From the NCBI GenBank assembly GCA_035390885.1, contig DAOOUW010000001.1:21860-85859 (forward strand): a stretch of 64,000 nt of DNA, read 5' to 3'. Position 1 is the stretch's first letter. The number at the start of each line of letters is the position of its first letter. Positions 55,499 to 63,946 of the stretch are shown piece after piece. The DNA is from JAOAFT01 sp035390885 (lineage in GTDB: Bacteria > Bacteroidota > Ignavibacteria > UBA10030). The notes below the pieces were generated by a model. That model was not told the DNA's origin and did not search any database. It saw only the letters and a program-made list of their open reading frames with translations. Made by a program: the position numbers and the translations under genes.

Positions 55499-55640
55499 TT
55501 ACCCTAATTATAAATTAGCATTTGAAAAGTGGGTCAAAGAAGCAATTTCATACTCGAAACTTCTTCCATCAAGAATACATCTTGTCTATGCCGCTTTGCC
55601 TTAGTGGTATATCTTTATTGCCATGAAAGGCGAGCTAGTT
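55499..55640 (+). pseudogene. Possible relic reading frame
   Basis: Translating the plus strand gives PNYKLAFEKWVKEAISYSKL and LPSRIHLVYAALP, then a stop and WYIFIAMKGELVQHR, another stop. The composition is protein-like but interrupted. I cannot assign a family. It lies in the 860 bp gap between the CDF gene and the osmotic operon. Confidence 0.3.
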
Positions 55641-55684
55641 CAACACCGTTGATACCATCAGTGGTTGCATCTTTCTAAGAGTCT

Positions 55685-56044
55685 TTGTATAGTAAAATTA
55701 GTATGACAAAGGTCTATGATAATATTGTCTTTGGAATTCTTCTTGCCAGTTACATCCTTACAGGTGTTGGTGGACACGTTGTATTGGTTGAGATGTTTGG
55801 CAAGAAAGCAAGTACCATTGAGCGGCAGATGCCACCAAAGACACATCAAAGGGTTGCATACTGGACACAGAACAAGCATTTACCTTCCAACGGAAAAATT
55901 ACTCAGGACCTTTCGCTTCATATCCTTACAAATTCTCAACTCATTGTTGAAACAGTATGCTCTTATGGTTTTTGTTATTGGAATTTAAAACCGAATGAAG
56001 GAATAGTTTATTCTCTTTCGAGCCGCGCCCCTCCTGTTGTTTGA
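55685..56044 (+). CDS. Uncertain ORF, unknown function
   Basis: The frame could encode up to 119 residues with one possible membrane helix (VFGILLASYILTGVGGHVVL) and a polar C-terminal half. It starts without a clear ribosome site; an internal ATG at 55703 (MTKVYDNIVF) is an alternative. A minus-strand frame overlaps the same bases. No family is recognised and it lies in a region with an interrupted frame upstream, so it may itself be decayed. Confidence 0.35.
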   Translation: MYSKISMTKVYDNIVFGILLASYILTGVGGHVVLVEMFGKKASTIERQMPPKTHQRVAYWTQNKHLPSNGKITQDLSLHILTNSQLIVETVCSYGFCYWNLKPNEGIVYSLSSRAPPVV

Positions 56045-56067
56045 GAAGTAACTTAGATTCTATTTAA

Positions 56068-56126
56068 CCTTCGATAAGAATAATAATTATTCTGGTCAAT
56101 ACAATTATAACGGAACTTATCGAAGG
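56068..56126. repeat. Nested inverted repeats upstream of the osmotic operon
   Basis: CCTTCGATAAG (56068-56078) and CTTATCGAAGG (56116-56126) are perfect 11 bp arms. Inside lies the palindrome GAATAAT-A-ATTATTC (56078-56092). TATTTTTC follows the right arm. It could be a terminator, an operator array or a boundary of decayed mobile DNA. Confidence 0.6.
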
Positions 56127-56165
56127 CGTATATTTTTCAATTTCTCAACAAACAGGAGCATGACA

Positions 56166-56363
56166 ATGAAACGAGAAAAACTTGTTAATTTTTGCATTAT
56201 GTTGTTTCCGGGAATTCTCATTGGCGTCCTTATCACATTTTTAGTTGGGATATGGAACCAAAGTGGAGCTGTGATGAAGTGGGGAATGGCAATTGGATTA
56301 GGGATCGTGATAGCTCTAGCGCTTACCTTCTTGCAGCAGAAGACAAAATCACAAGATAAATGA
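56166..56363 (+). CDS. Small two-helix membrane protein
   Basis: ATG 56166 follows AGGAGCATGACA with good spacing; an ATG six bases upstream is too close to the site. The 65-residue product has two hydrophobic segments (FCIMLFPGILIGVLITFLVG; MAIGLGIVIALALTFL) and a basic tail. No family is recognised. It is the first gene before the channel-like and trehalose genes and may belong to the same unit. Confidence 0.65.
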   Translation: MKREKLVNFCIMLFPGILIGVLITFLVGIWNQSGAVMKWGMAIGLGIVIALALTFLQQKTKSQDK

Positions 56364-56448
56364 GGACGTAGAAATTTATTAAGAGCATGTATAGTTTGAC
56401 GGAGATACCATATGTATTCACGCTTTGAATAATTTATAAGGAGATACA

Positions 56449-57117
56449 ATGCCTAAACAATTTACTGCCATAATGGATTCAATAGAAGCGATGTGGGAGG
56501 GACTGTTAAGGTTTCTCCCTCAATTGCTTCTTGCGATTATTCTTTTTGCAATTGGATGGTTCGTTGCTCTTGCTCTTCGATTTGTGCTTGAAAAATTTTT
56601 AAAACTAATCAGATTCAACGTTATTACAGAGAAAGCAGGAATCGATAAATTTTTACTCAAAGGCGGCGTGCAATATTCAAGTATCTCCGTTCTCTCGAAT
56701 TTTGTATACTGGTGCGCTTTATTTGCCCTTGCGCTTGCTGTGCTCAGTAGCGTTGGAATCCATGCGGCGGAAGACCTCTTCAATAACATACTAAGTTATA
56801 TTCCCAGTCTTCTGCTTGTAGCATTTATCATAATATTTGGCGCTATCGTTGCAAAATTTATGCGGGTGTTAATTTTTACCTACCTCGGCTCAATCAAAAT
56901 ATCTGGCGCCGATTTTTTTAGCTCCCTTGTCCAATGGGCTATCATCCTGCTTGTAATTTCACTTGCGTTTACACAGCTGCCATTTGGGAATCTCTTTGTT
57001 GTTGCTTTTGAAATAGCCTTTGGCGGAATTTGTTTTGCATTTGCAATTGCATTTGGATTAGCGGGAAAAGAGTGGGCAACACAGATACTCGAGAAACTCT
57101 GGCGTAAAAGCCGATAG
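56449..57117 (+). CDS. CmpX-like TM-helix (mechanosensitive channel-related) protein
   Basis: The 222-residue protein starts behind AAGGAGA. It has about five membrane helices and two copies of the conserved TM-helix repeat (LLAIILFAIGWFVALALRF; LLLVAFIIIFGAIVAKFMRV), the pattern seen in CmpX/MscS-related proteins. The final GLAGKEWATQILEKL matches MscS-like pore ends. It probably senses or relieves membrane tension. The sensor-OtsA gene starts 23 bp later, linking osmotic sensing to trehalose synthesis. Confidence 0.85.
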   Translation: MPKQFTAIMDSIEAMWEGLLRFLPQLLLAIILFAIGWFVALALRFVLEKFLKLIRFNVITEKAGIDKFLLKGGVQYSSISVLSNFVYWCALFALALAVLSSVGIHAAEDLFNNILSYIPSLLLVAFIIIFGAIVAKFMRVLIFTYLGSIKISGADFFSSLVQWAIILLVISLAFTQLPFGNLFVVAFEIAFGGICFAFAIAFGLAGKEWATQILEKLWRKSR

Positions 57118-57140
57118 CGTTCATTTTGAAGGATTTGATT

Positions 57141-59417
57141 ATGAAGATCACACTTCGACTTATTATATCACTATTTATTGCATCGACTTTGGTTGCTGTC
57201 CTGTTTACAATGCTTCAAATTCGGAATGAACGAACGACGATGGTTCGAGAGCTGAATATGCGTGCGCATATGCTTACAGAGGGAATTCAAAATCCCATTG
57301 CGGAGTACCTTCGCTCAAATTCAACTCGTAAAATGAAGCAATTGCTGGATCGTTTTGCAAAGAACACACGCTATGTTGGAATAGCGGTTTACGATAGCCA
57401 GGCTGTGCTGTGCATGGCTACTGCTTTTGCTGATTCGATTGGGAAACAGTTAACAATTACAGGACAGGTGTGGGAATCGCTTACACGGCGCGAACGAATG
57501 TTAAAAATTGTAAGCGGCGACGTAAATAAAGTTCATATTTTCATTTTACCGCTTGAACTCGATGACCAAATTGTAGGAGCAATAGTATTATATCAAGATG
57601 CTTCATTTATTGATGCTCGAGTCAATGAAATCTGGCAAACAAATTTTTTACGTCTTCTCTTGAATACGTTACTCATTGTTATTACAACGGTGATCGTTGT
57701 AAGGTGGAGCATTACCGGACCTATTGCACAATTGGCACAGTGGATACGTGGACTTCGAGTTGGGAAACCATCTGTTCCAACGACAATTCCAATGCGAGGT
57801 GATTTTTTAGAGCCATTGACGAATGAAGTTACACTCCTTGCCAAGAGTCTTGCCACAGCACGAGCTGCAGCGCAAGCAGAAGCCAGATTGCGTATTACCG
57901 CAGAAGCGCGATGGACGCCCGAACGCTTGAAGGAATTTGTACGAATGGAACTCAAAGGGAAAAATCTCTATGTGGTCTCGAATAGAGAACCTTATATGCA
58001 TGTTGTCTCTGATAATACGGTTCAATGTATTGTTCCGGCTGGTGGATTGGTTACGGCAATCGATCCGATACTTCGTGCATGCGGTGGTGTTTGGATTGCA
58101 AGCGGTTCAGGAGTTGCCGATCGAGAAAATGCCGATGAGCATGGCAGACTCGAAGTTCCACCTGATGAACCAGCGTACATCCTTCATAGAATATTCTTAA
58201 CAAAGGAAGAAGAAGAAGGATACTACTACGGTTTTTCGAATGAAGGGTTATGGCCTCTCTGCCATATTACACACACTCGACCAATTTTTGAACTCAATGA
58301 TTGGATGCATTATCAACAGGTGAATCAAAAATTTGCCGAGGCGGTATTTGAAGAAATCGCCAATGAAGAACAACCACTTGTTTTAATTCAAGATTACCAT
58401 TTTGCACTTCTTCCATTACTCATAAAATCGAAAAGACCAGATGCTCGAGTTGCGATCTTCTGGCATATTCCCTGGCCAAATCCTGAAGTTTTTGGAATCT
58501 GTCCATGGAAACAGGAATTGTTGCTGGGATTGTTAGGTGCGGATTTAATCGGCTTCCACACACAATTTCATTGCAATAATTTTCTTGAGACAGTCGATCG
58601 ATTCCTCGAATCGAAAATAAACTGGGATCAATTTTCCGTTGACCATAAAGGACAGCGTACTGTAATTCGACCATTTCCAATTAGTGTAGCAGAATCTGAG
58701 AAGAGTCTTCAAGGTCATGAGTATCTCTATGGGGAATCTGCAAAAAAAACTCTCTTAAAACGGTATGGAATTAATGCCCAATATCTTGGTGTTGGCGTCG
58801 ATCGGATTGATTACACAAAGGGAATTCTGGAACGTTTTCGAGCGATTGAGCGATTCCTCGAAAAATATCCCTCGTACATTGGTTCCTTTACGTTTATTGA
58901 ATTAGGGGCGCCGAGTCGAACCCACATCAAAAGATATCATGATCTTATGGCTGAGTTGGATGAGCTTGCCGACCGCATCAATTGGAAATTTCAAACGAAG
59001 CAATGGAAGCCGATTCTTTTCTTAAAAGCTCATCACACCCATGAAGTTATCTATGAACATTATCGCGCTGCGGATGTTTGTATGGTAACATCGCTCCATG
59101 ATGGAATGAATTTAGTAGCGAAAGAATTTATTGCGTCGCGGGAAGATGGAGATGGAGTGCTTTTGCTCAGCCAGTTTACCGGCGCTTCGCAAGAATTAAC
59201 GGATGCACTCATTATTAACCCCTATGATATAGAGGAAATGGCTGATGCGCTCTACACAGCATTAACAATGGATCCAAAGGAACGACGAGAACGTATGTCT
59301 CAACTAAGAAATATTGTAAGTGAGAGAAACGTTTATCGTTGGGCTGGAAATATCATTACAACCTTATCGCGTTTACGTGTTCAAGAGCAAAAAGTAGCTG
59401 AAGGAGAGGTAGCGTGA
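57141..59417 (+). CDS. otsA: Membrane sensor (HAMP) fused to trehalose-6-phosphate synthase
   Basis: The start is ATG 57141 (AAGGA site); a TTG 15 bp earlier is less likely. Of 758 residues the first ~245 form a receptor-like module: helix ~2-25, an extracytoplasmic region ~26-165 with YVGIAVYDSQAVLCMATAFA, helix ~168-190 and a HAMP-like segment (SITGPIAQLAQWIRGLRVG). The GT20 catalytic domain follows from ~273, with VSNRE, AGGL, QDYHFALLP, FWHIPWPNPE, VDRIDYTKGI and DGMNLVAKEF. It makes trehalose 6-phosphate from a nucleotide-glucose and glucose 6-phosphate. The usual HDYHL is QDYHF. Such a fusion would tie synthesis to an envelope or osmotic signal. The stop overlaps otsB (GTGA). Confidence 0.92.
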   Translation: MKITLRLIISLFIASTLVAVLFTMLQIRNERTTMVRELNMRAHMLTEGIQNPIAEYLRSNSTRKMKQLLDRFAKNTRYVGIAVYDSQAVLCMATAFADSIGKQLTITGQVWESLTRRERMLKIVSGDVNKVHIFILPLELDDQIVGAIVLYQDASFIDARVNEIWQTNFLRLLLNTLLIVITTVIVVRWSITGPIAQLAQWIRGLRVGKPSVPTTIPMRGDFLEPLTNEVTLLAKSLATARAAAQAEARLRITAEARWTPERLKEFVRMELKGKNLYVVSNREPYMHVVSDNTVQCIVPAGGLVTAIDPILRACGGVWIASGSGVADRENADEHGRLEVPPDEPAYILHRIFLTKEEEEGYYYGFSNEGLWPLCHITHTRPIFELNDWMHYQQVNQKFAEAVFEEIANEEQPLVLIQDYHFALLPLLIKSKRPDARVAIFWHIPWPNPEVFGICPWKQELLLGLLGADLIGFHTQFHCNNFLETVDRFLESKINWDQFSVDHKGQRTVIRPFPISVAESEKSLQGHEYLYGESAKKTLLKRYGINAQYLGVGVDRIDYTKGILERFRAIERFLEKYPSYIGSFTFIELGAPSRTHIKRYHDLMAELDELADRINWKFQTKQWKPILFLKAHHTHEVIYEHYRAADVCMVTSLHDGMNLVAKEFIASREDGDGVLLLSQFTGASQELTDALIINPYDIEEMADALYTALTMDPKERRERMSQLRNIVSERNVYRWAGNIITTLSRLRVQEQKVAEGEVA

Positions 59418-60235
59418 AGCCCCTTTATCTTTTTTCACCAAAAGTGTGGCGGGGTGTTTCACTCCATATTGCTCATGCTCGATCGCTAATTCTTTTTTTA
59501 GATTACGATGGCACTCTAACGCCAATTTGTTCAACTCCAGATGCAGCAGTTCTTTCCGATGAAACACGTAGGTTACTATGTAGAATGGAAACGCTTCCAT
59601 CCACTCATTGCGTTTTAATTACTGGAAGATCAATGAATGATATCCAATCTTTAGTACGAATCCCCTCGATGTGGATTGCAGCAAATCATGGGTTCCATAT
59701 TCGAAGAGGAAAATTTGAATGGGTACATCCTGCCGCAAAAAATTTTTCTACGGCGCGTAAGCAAATTATGAAAACATGCAATCCATTGGTTCGTCGTTTC
59801 AAGGGTGCATGGATGGAAGACAAACAATATACACTTTCCATTCATTATCGTCTTGTTGCACCTTCAAAAGTATCAGATTTCAAAAGAAAGCTCCTGACTT
59901 TATTACAACCGTACCGCCCAAAAATTAAGCTTACAAGAGGGAAAAAAGTAATCGAGATTCGGCCGCCAGCGGAATGGGGAAAAGGACATGCCGTCAACGT
60001 TATCCTTCAACGAATAAAAGTGCATCAAAAACCATTGCTTATTGCCATTGGCGATGATCGTACCGATGAAGCAATGTTTCAACGTATTGAAGGTGAAGGT
60101 TTGACAATCCGTGTTGGTTATTCTCAGTGCACAGGCGCGCAGTACTATGTTCGCTCGACGGAAGAAGTGACAAAATTAATTTACCCTATACTTCAACATC
60201 GAACACTAAAAGAAAGAGAGAGGAAGAAAGAATGA
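59414..60235 (+). CDS. otsB: Trehalose-6-phosphate phosphatase
   Basis: This 273-residue HAD-family phosphatase starts at GTG 59414 overlapping the otsA stop. Motif I is LFLDYDGTLTP, motif II is LITGRS, and motif IV is AIGDDRTDEAMF. It converts trehalose 6-phosphate to trehalose. Its stop overlaps the TreT start (ATGA). Length is normal. It completes the OtsAB pathway within one translationally coupled operon. Confidence 0.95.
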   Translation: MKPLYLFSPKVWRGVSLHIAHARSLILFLDYDGTLTPICSTPDAAVLSDETRRLLCRMETLPSTHCVLITGRSMNDIQSLVRIPSMWIAANHGFHIRRGKFEWVHPAAKNFSTARKQIMKTCNPLVRRFKGAWMEDKQYTLSIHYRLVAPSKVSDFKRKLLTLLQPYRPKIKLTRGKKVIEIRPPAEWGKGHAVNVILQRIKVHQKPLLIAIGDDRTDEAMFQRIEGEGLTIRVGYSQCTGAQYYVRSTEEVTKLIYPILQHRTLKERERKKE

Positions 60236-61443
60236 AAACCCTTGAAGATTATCGGGAAATTGTTGGGGATGATGTTATTGCAGAGATTTATCGTTATGCG
60301 CGAACATTATATGGCAAACGTGTCCTCCATATTAACTCAACGTACTATGGAGGCGGAGTAGCTGAAATTCTTGACTCGTTGGTTCCGCTTCTCAACAACA
60401 TTGGACTCGATACTGATTGGAGATTGCTTCGAGGAACGCCGGAATTCTTTACGATTACAAAAAAGTTCCATAATGCAATTCAAGGTGAAGAAATACATAT
60501 GACAGATATCAAAGCATCACTGTATGTTGAGAACAATCAAGATTTTTCTATCTACTGCAAAATAGATGCCGATCTTGTATTCATTCATGATCCGCAACCG
60601 CTTCCATTGATTCGTTTTTACAAGAAACGTCAACCCTGGCTCTGGCGTTGTCACGTTGACCTTTCCCATCCTAACGAAGAACTCTGGAATTTTCTAAAGG
60701 GATTCATACTTACGTACGATGGAATTATAGTTTCCGATGAACGTTATGTCCGTAAGGATTTACCAATGACCTATACCATTATCGATCCCGCAATCGATCC
60801 ACTAACAACAAAAAATCGTGACCTTCCAGATGAACTCTATGAACGAACATTGCAAAAATATTCAATTCCAACCGACAAGCCGCTCATAACACAGATTTCA
60901 CGATTCGATAAATGGAAAGACCCAATTGGCGTCATTGAGGTGTTTAAGAGAGTACGGAAGCAATTCCCTTGCCGATTGGTATTGTGCGGTAGTATGGCAA
61001 CCGATGATCCAGAAGGATGGGACATCTTCGAACAAACAAGAGAAGCGGCTGGTCCATTGCTTGATGATAAGGAAGTTATTCTTATCACAGTGGAAGATAA
61101 TGTTCTCGTGAATACTCTTCAGAGAAAGTCTGCTGTTGTAATTCAAAAGTCGATTCGGGAAGGATTTGGACTTACAGTAACCGAAGCGCTCTGGAAAGGA
61201 ACGCCTGTAGTTGCATCGAATGTTGGAGGAATTCCTCGTCAGGTGATTGACAATACAACAGGCTTTCTTGTTGAGCCTTTCGATTATAATGCATGCGCTG
61301 AATTAGTTCTCTCTCTCCTTCGTCATCCTAAAGTTGGCGCGGTACTTGGCGCCAATGGAAAAGAGCATGTGCGGCGAAACTTTTTAATTACACGCCACAT
61401 CATCGACGATTTACGCCTGTTGAACAAATTACTTGCAAAGTAA
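60232..61443 (+). CDS. treT: Trehalose synthase TreT (ADP/UDP-glucose glycosyltransferase)
   Basis: TreT makes trehalose directly from nucleotide-glucose and glucose and can run reversibly. The GT4 protein has 403 residues from ATG 60232 (MKTLEDYREIVGDDVIAEIY). Signatures include HINSTYYGGGVAEILDSLVP, RCHVDLSHPNEELW, QISRFDKWKDPIGVIEVFKR and SIREGFGLTVTEALWKGTPV. It follows otsB by a 4 bp overlap, giving two different trehalose-forming routes in one operon. A longer frame from 60127 only reads through otsB in another phase. Confidence 0.9.
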   Translation: MKTLEDYREIVGDDVIAEIYRYARTLYGKRVLHINSTYYGGGVAEILDSLVPLLNNIGLDTDWRLLRGTPEFFTITKKFHNAIQGEEIHMTDIKASLYVENNQDFSIYCKIDADLVFIHDPQPLPLIRFYKKRQPWLWRCHVDLSHPNEELWNFLKGFILTYDGIIVSDERYVRKDLPMTYTIIDPAIDPLTTKNRDLPDELYERTLQKYSIPTDKPLITQISRFDKWKDPIGVIEVFKRVRKQFPCRLVLCGSMATDDPEGWDIFEQTREAAGPLLDDKEVILITVEDNVLVNTLQRKSAVVIQKSIREGFGLTVTEALWKGTPVVASNVGGIPRQVIDNTTGFLVEPFDYNACAELVLSLLRHPKVGAVLGANGKEHVRRNFLITRHIIDDLRLLNKLLAK

Positions 61444-61519
61444 AAAACTTTGAATACATCAACAAATTTTTCTATTATTAAAATGTGTACAAAAAAAGAA
61501 ATTAGAATTAAAAAAAAGA

Positions 61520-62356
61520 ATGATCACAGCGGTACCCCTCACAGATTTGAATCTTCCCGAAATTACACCGTATCGAACGTTACGGCAATCGGTTGAACAT
61601 TTTCGAGAGGGCATTGTTGTTGTAGAAGGGGAAAAAGTTGTACGTAGGTTGGTAGAGAGTCCGTTGCAGATTATATCCCTCTTGACAACTCCGGAATGGT
61701 TAGAAATCTATAAACCGTTTCTTCAGAATCGTGATGAATCTATCATTGCATACCATGCTTCAAAATCTCTCCTCGAATCGATAGTTGGTTTCCATCTCCA
61801 TCAAGGGATAATGGCTTTAGCAAAGATTCCTCAACTCAATTCGCTTGATAAATTTATTTCCCATGCTTCATTGCCATATCTCTTTGTGGCTCTTGATGGT
61901 CTTACGAATGCTGAAAATGTAGGTGTGGTAGTGCGGAATTGCGCTGCTTTCGGCGTTCAGGGAATTATTGTTGGAGAAACCTCAAGCAGTCCGTACTTAC
62001 GACGCTCCGTACGAAATTCAATGGGTACTGTATTCTCAATGCCAGTGTACCATGCATTGAACCTTATCGAAACAGTGTACAATTTACGAAGTTACTACAA
62101 TTGTTCGATTGTCGCCGCGCATCCCCACGGCGTTCATTCAATAGGAGAAGTCAAATTCGAGCAAAACCTTTGTATTATTTTAGGAAGCGAAGGTGAAGGA
62201 ATTTCTCCTGATGTGCTTCAAACCTGTGATTCGACAATAGCTATACCGATGCTTTCAGGTGTTGATTCGTTGAACGTTGCAAGCGCTGCTGCGGTTTTTC
62301 TGTATGAAATTCAACGACAACGACAATTCAAATTTCAATCTAACTTTTACGAATAA
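61520..62356 (+). CDS. TrmH/SpoU family RNA 2'-O-methyltransferase
   Basis: The 278-residue protein has an N-terminal L30e-like substrate-binding region (VVEGEKVVRRLVESPLQIIS) and the knotted SPOUT domain with motif 1 NAENVGVVVRNCAAFG, motif 2 ILGSEGEGISPDVL and motif 3 IPMLSGVDSLNVASAAAVFL. It methylates ribose in rRNA or tRNA; the target is not clear. Its stop shares one base with the following gene (TAATG). Confidence 0.93.
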   Translation: MITAVPLTDLNLPEITPYRTLRQSVEHFREGIVVVEGEKVVRRLVESPLQIISLLTTPEWLEIYKPFLQNRDESIIAYHASKSLLESIVGFHLHQGIMALAKIPQLNSLDKFISHASLPYLFVALDGLTNAENVGVVVRNCAAFGVQGIIVGETSSSPYLRRSVRNSMGTVFSMPVYHALNLIETVYNLRSYYNCSIVAAHPHGVHSIGEVKFEQNLCIILGSEGEGISPDVLQTCDSTIAIPMLSGVDSLNVASAAAVFLYEIQRQRQFKFQSNFYE

Positions 62357-63441
62357 TGAAACAACGCTATTTTTATTTTATAATTTTTCTCTCTTTCTTA
62401 TTCTCGTTTACAAGTAGTGGTCAGGAAAAACACTACTATTTTTATCAACCGGTTCCCTATGGCAGTGAGTCGCTCTATAATCCAATAAGTTTGTTGTTCA
62501 ATGGCGGATTCGATACGTTCAATATGCTGGACAGAGAACCTGAGTGGAAAAATGTCTATTGGGATCATGCGGCAACAAATGTCTGGCGTTGTATTACTGC
62601 GCCTGCACCTGTTATTAATCGGTTTGGATGGGGAAAGTTCATTGGAACCGAAATTTTCCCGACCAATTTGAAAATAGAAGAAAGCCAATATGTGCCAAAT
62701 GTCGGGCTCCATTTGATTGGTGGTGGAATGGAGTTTAGAAAAATGTCGGAATGGTACGATTACCACAATGTTCCAGTTCCGTATCTGTGTGGCGCAATTA
62801 CTTGTATGGCGTATGAGTACCTCAATGAGGTAGTAGAAAACGGAATGAATTATTATCCAAATCTCGATTGTATCCCTGATATACTTGTCTTTCAACCTCT
62901 TGGAATTTTCTTTTTCAGCTTCGATAACGTTTCGAAATTTTTTTCAGAAAAATTTCAACTCAATGATTGGTCGAACCCCATCGCAGTTTCCTTTGCACCA
63001 TTTGCTATTCGAAATTCTTGTAATATGTTTGTCGCAAAGTATCCGCTGGATTCAGCTCGAACAAAAAGTCTTTTTTTGAACTTTGGTACATTTGCTGTCC
63101 TGGGCGGCTCGTTTAAAACAGATGAAGAGCATTCAGTTTCGATTGCAGCCGGACTGACGTCGAAAGGAAGACGCGCTCTTGAACGTCGGAATGAGATTCC
63201 ATCAAATACGGTCATTTTAGGTCCTATGGCAGGGATTTACTACGATCGAAATAATTCGCTCCTTGCATCATTCATTTTTGCTGACACATATTATATGCGT
63301 TATCGACTAAATACTTATCCAGGGTTCCTCTCAATCAAAGGTTGGTCGCCTGGATTTTTTCTGAGCGTGGATACAAATGGCAGGTCTACTTTTGGAGTAA
63401 CTGTAACATCATTACCAATTGGATTAAGTCATCACTTTTAG
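62356..63441 (+). CDS. Envelope protein, unknown function
   Basis: The 361-residue product has a signal peptide (FYFIIFLSFLFSFTSSGQ). Its body is rich in aromatic residues with beta-strands and short hydrophobic turns (VGLHLIGGGMEFRKMSEWYD, PVPYLCGAITCMAYEYLNEV). The C-terminal half has barrel-like strands ending LPIGLSHHF. I recognise no family; an outer-membrane location is likely. It is translationally coupled to the SpoU gene by TAATG. Confidence 0.7.
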   Translation: MKQRYFYFIIFLSFLFSFTSSGQEKHYYFYQPVPYGSESLYNPISLLFNGGFDTFNMLDREPEWKNVYWDHAATNVWRCITAPAPVINRFGWGKFIGTEIFPTNLKIEESQYVPNVGLHLIGGGMEFRKMSEWYDYHNVPVPYLCGAITCMAYEYLNEVVENGMNYYPNLDCIPDILVFQPLGIFFFSFDNVSKFFSEKFQLNDWSNPIAVSFAPFAIRNSCNMFVAKYPLDSARTKSLFLNFGTFAVLGGSFKTDEEHSVSIAAGLTSKGRRALERRNEIPSNTVILGPMAGIYYDRNNSLLASFIFADTYYMRYRLNTYPGFLSIKGWSPGFFLSVDTNGRSTFGVTVTSLPIGLSHHF

Positions 63442-63448
63442 GTTGGAT

Positions 63449-63660
63449 TGAATCCGGATTATGTCTTAAACATTTACGAATGCAATATATCTAGACACAC
63501 TACAAGTTACCCATCAACTGATTTGATGATGTTTAAAGCGGTGGCTTAGTAGGACAATATAAGCTGTATCGCAACCGCCGTTTTGCTTCTTTCCTTGTTC
63601 ACTATTTTATTATTTTAATTGCACCTGCATGGTTTTTCCAGGTGGAATAATTTTGGTTTA
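63449..63660 (+). repeat. MITE-like palindromic repeat, copy 6 (diverged)
   Basis: AATCCGGATTATGTCTTAAA at the left and GGAATAATTTTGGTTTA at the right resemble the family ends. The core retains GCGGTGGCTTAGTAGGAC, GTATCGCAACCGCC and CACTATTTTATTATTTT, like copy 2. The element begins 8 bp after the preceding stop. Confidence 0.6.
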
Positions 63661-63721
63661 TAGAAGGGTGAACATTGTTCTATATTAAAAGAAGAAGAGA
63701 ATAAAAAAAATGGAGTAGCAC

Positions 63722-63750
63722 TTGACATTTGAAAAACATCATGGTATATT
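63722..63750 (+). promoter_or_regulatory. rRNA operon promoter
   Basis: TTGACA (63722-63727) and TATATT (63745-63750) are spaced by 17 bp, the same sequences and spacing as in the RNR promoter. It lies ~190 bp before the 16S gene, where rrn P1 promoters are expected. Confidence 0.85.
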
Positions 63751-63797
63751 TATAACCCGTTTGAAAAACGGATATGAAATTGAAAAGTTAATAAAGA

Positions 63798-63822
63798 GCC
63801 CACGAAAGTTGGGCATTTTTTT
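63798..63822 (+). terminator. Terminator-like hairpin in the rRNA leader
   Basis: GCCCAC-GAAA-GTTGGGC (one bulge) is followed by ATTTTTTTC. It lies ~45 nt after the predicted rrn transcription start and before boxA. Confidence 0.6.
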
Positions 63823-63829
63823 CGGTAGT

Positions 63830-63843
63830 TGTTCTTTGAAAAA
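63830..63843 (+). promoter_or_regulatory. boxA-like antitermination site
   Basis: TGTTCTTTGAAAAA resembles the rRNA boxA TGCTCTTTAACA and lies between the leader hairpin and 16S. A further perfect hairpin, CATAGCTT-TG-AAGCTATG, is at 63889-63906 and may be a pre-rRNA processing stem. Confidence 0.6.
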
Positions 63844-63946
63844 GTGTGCACGACGGAAGTCAATTTTGTCGGGTTTCCAAACGATCAACATAGCTTTGAA
63901 GCTATGAGATCAGGATGTCAAACTTGAAGTTGAAAAATAAATATTT

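Noticed and set aside
55658..55879. Minus-strand cysteine-rich ORF of 73 residues
   Set aside because: It is antisense to another uncertain frame, lacks a ribosome site and has codon use unlike neighbours.
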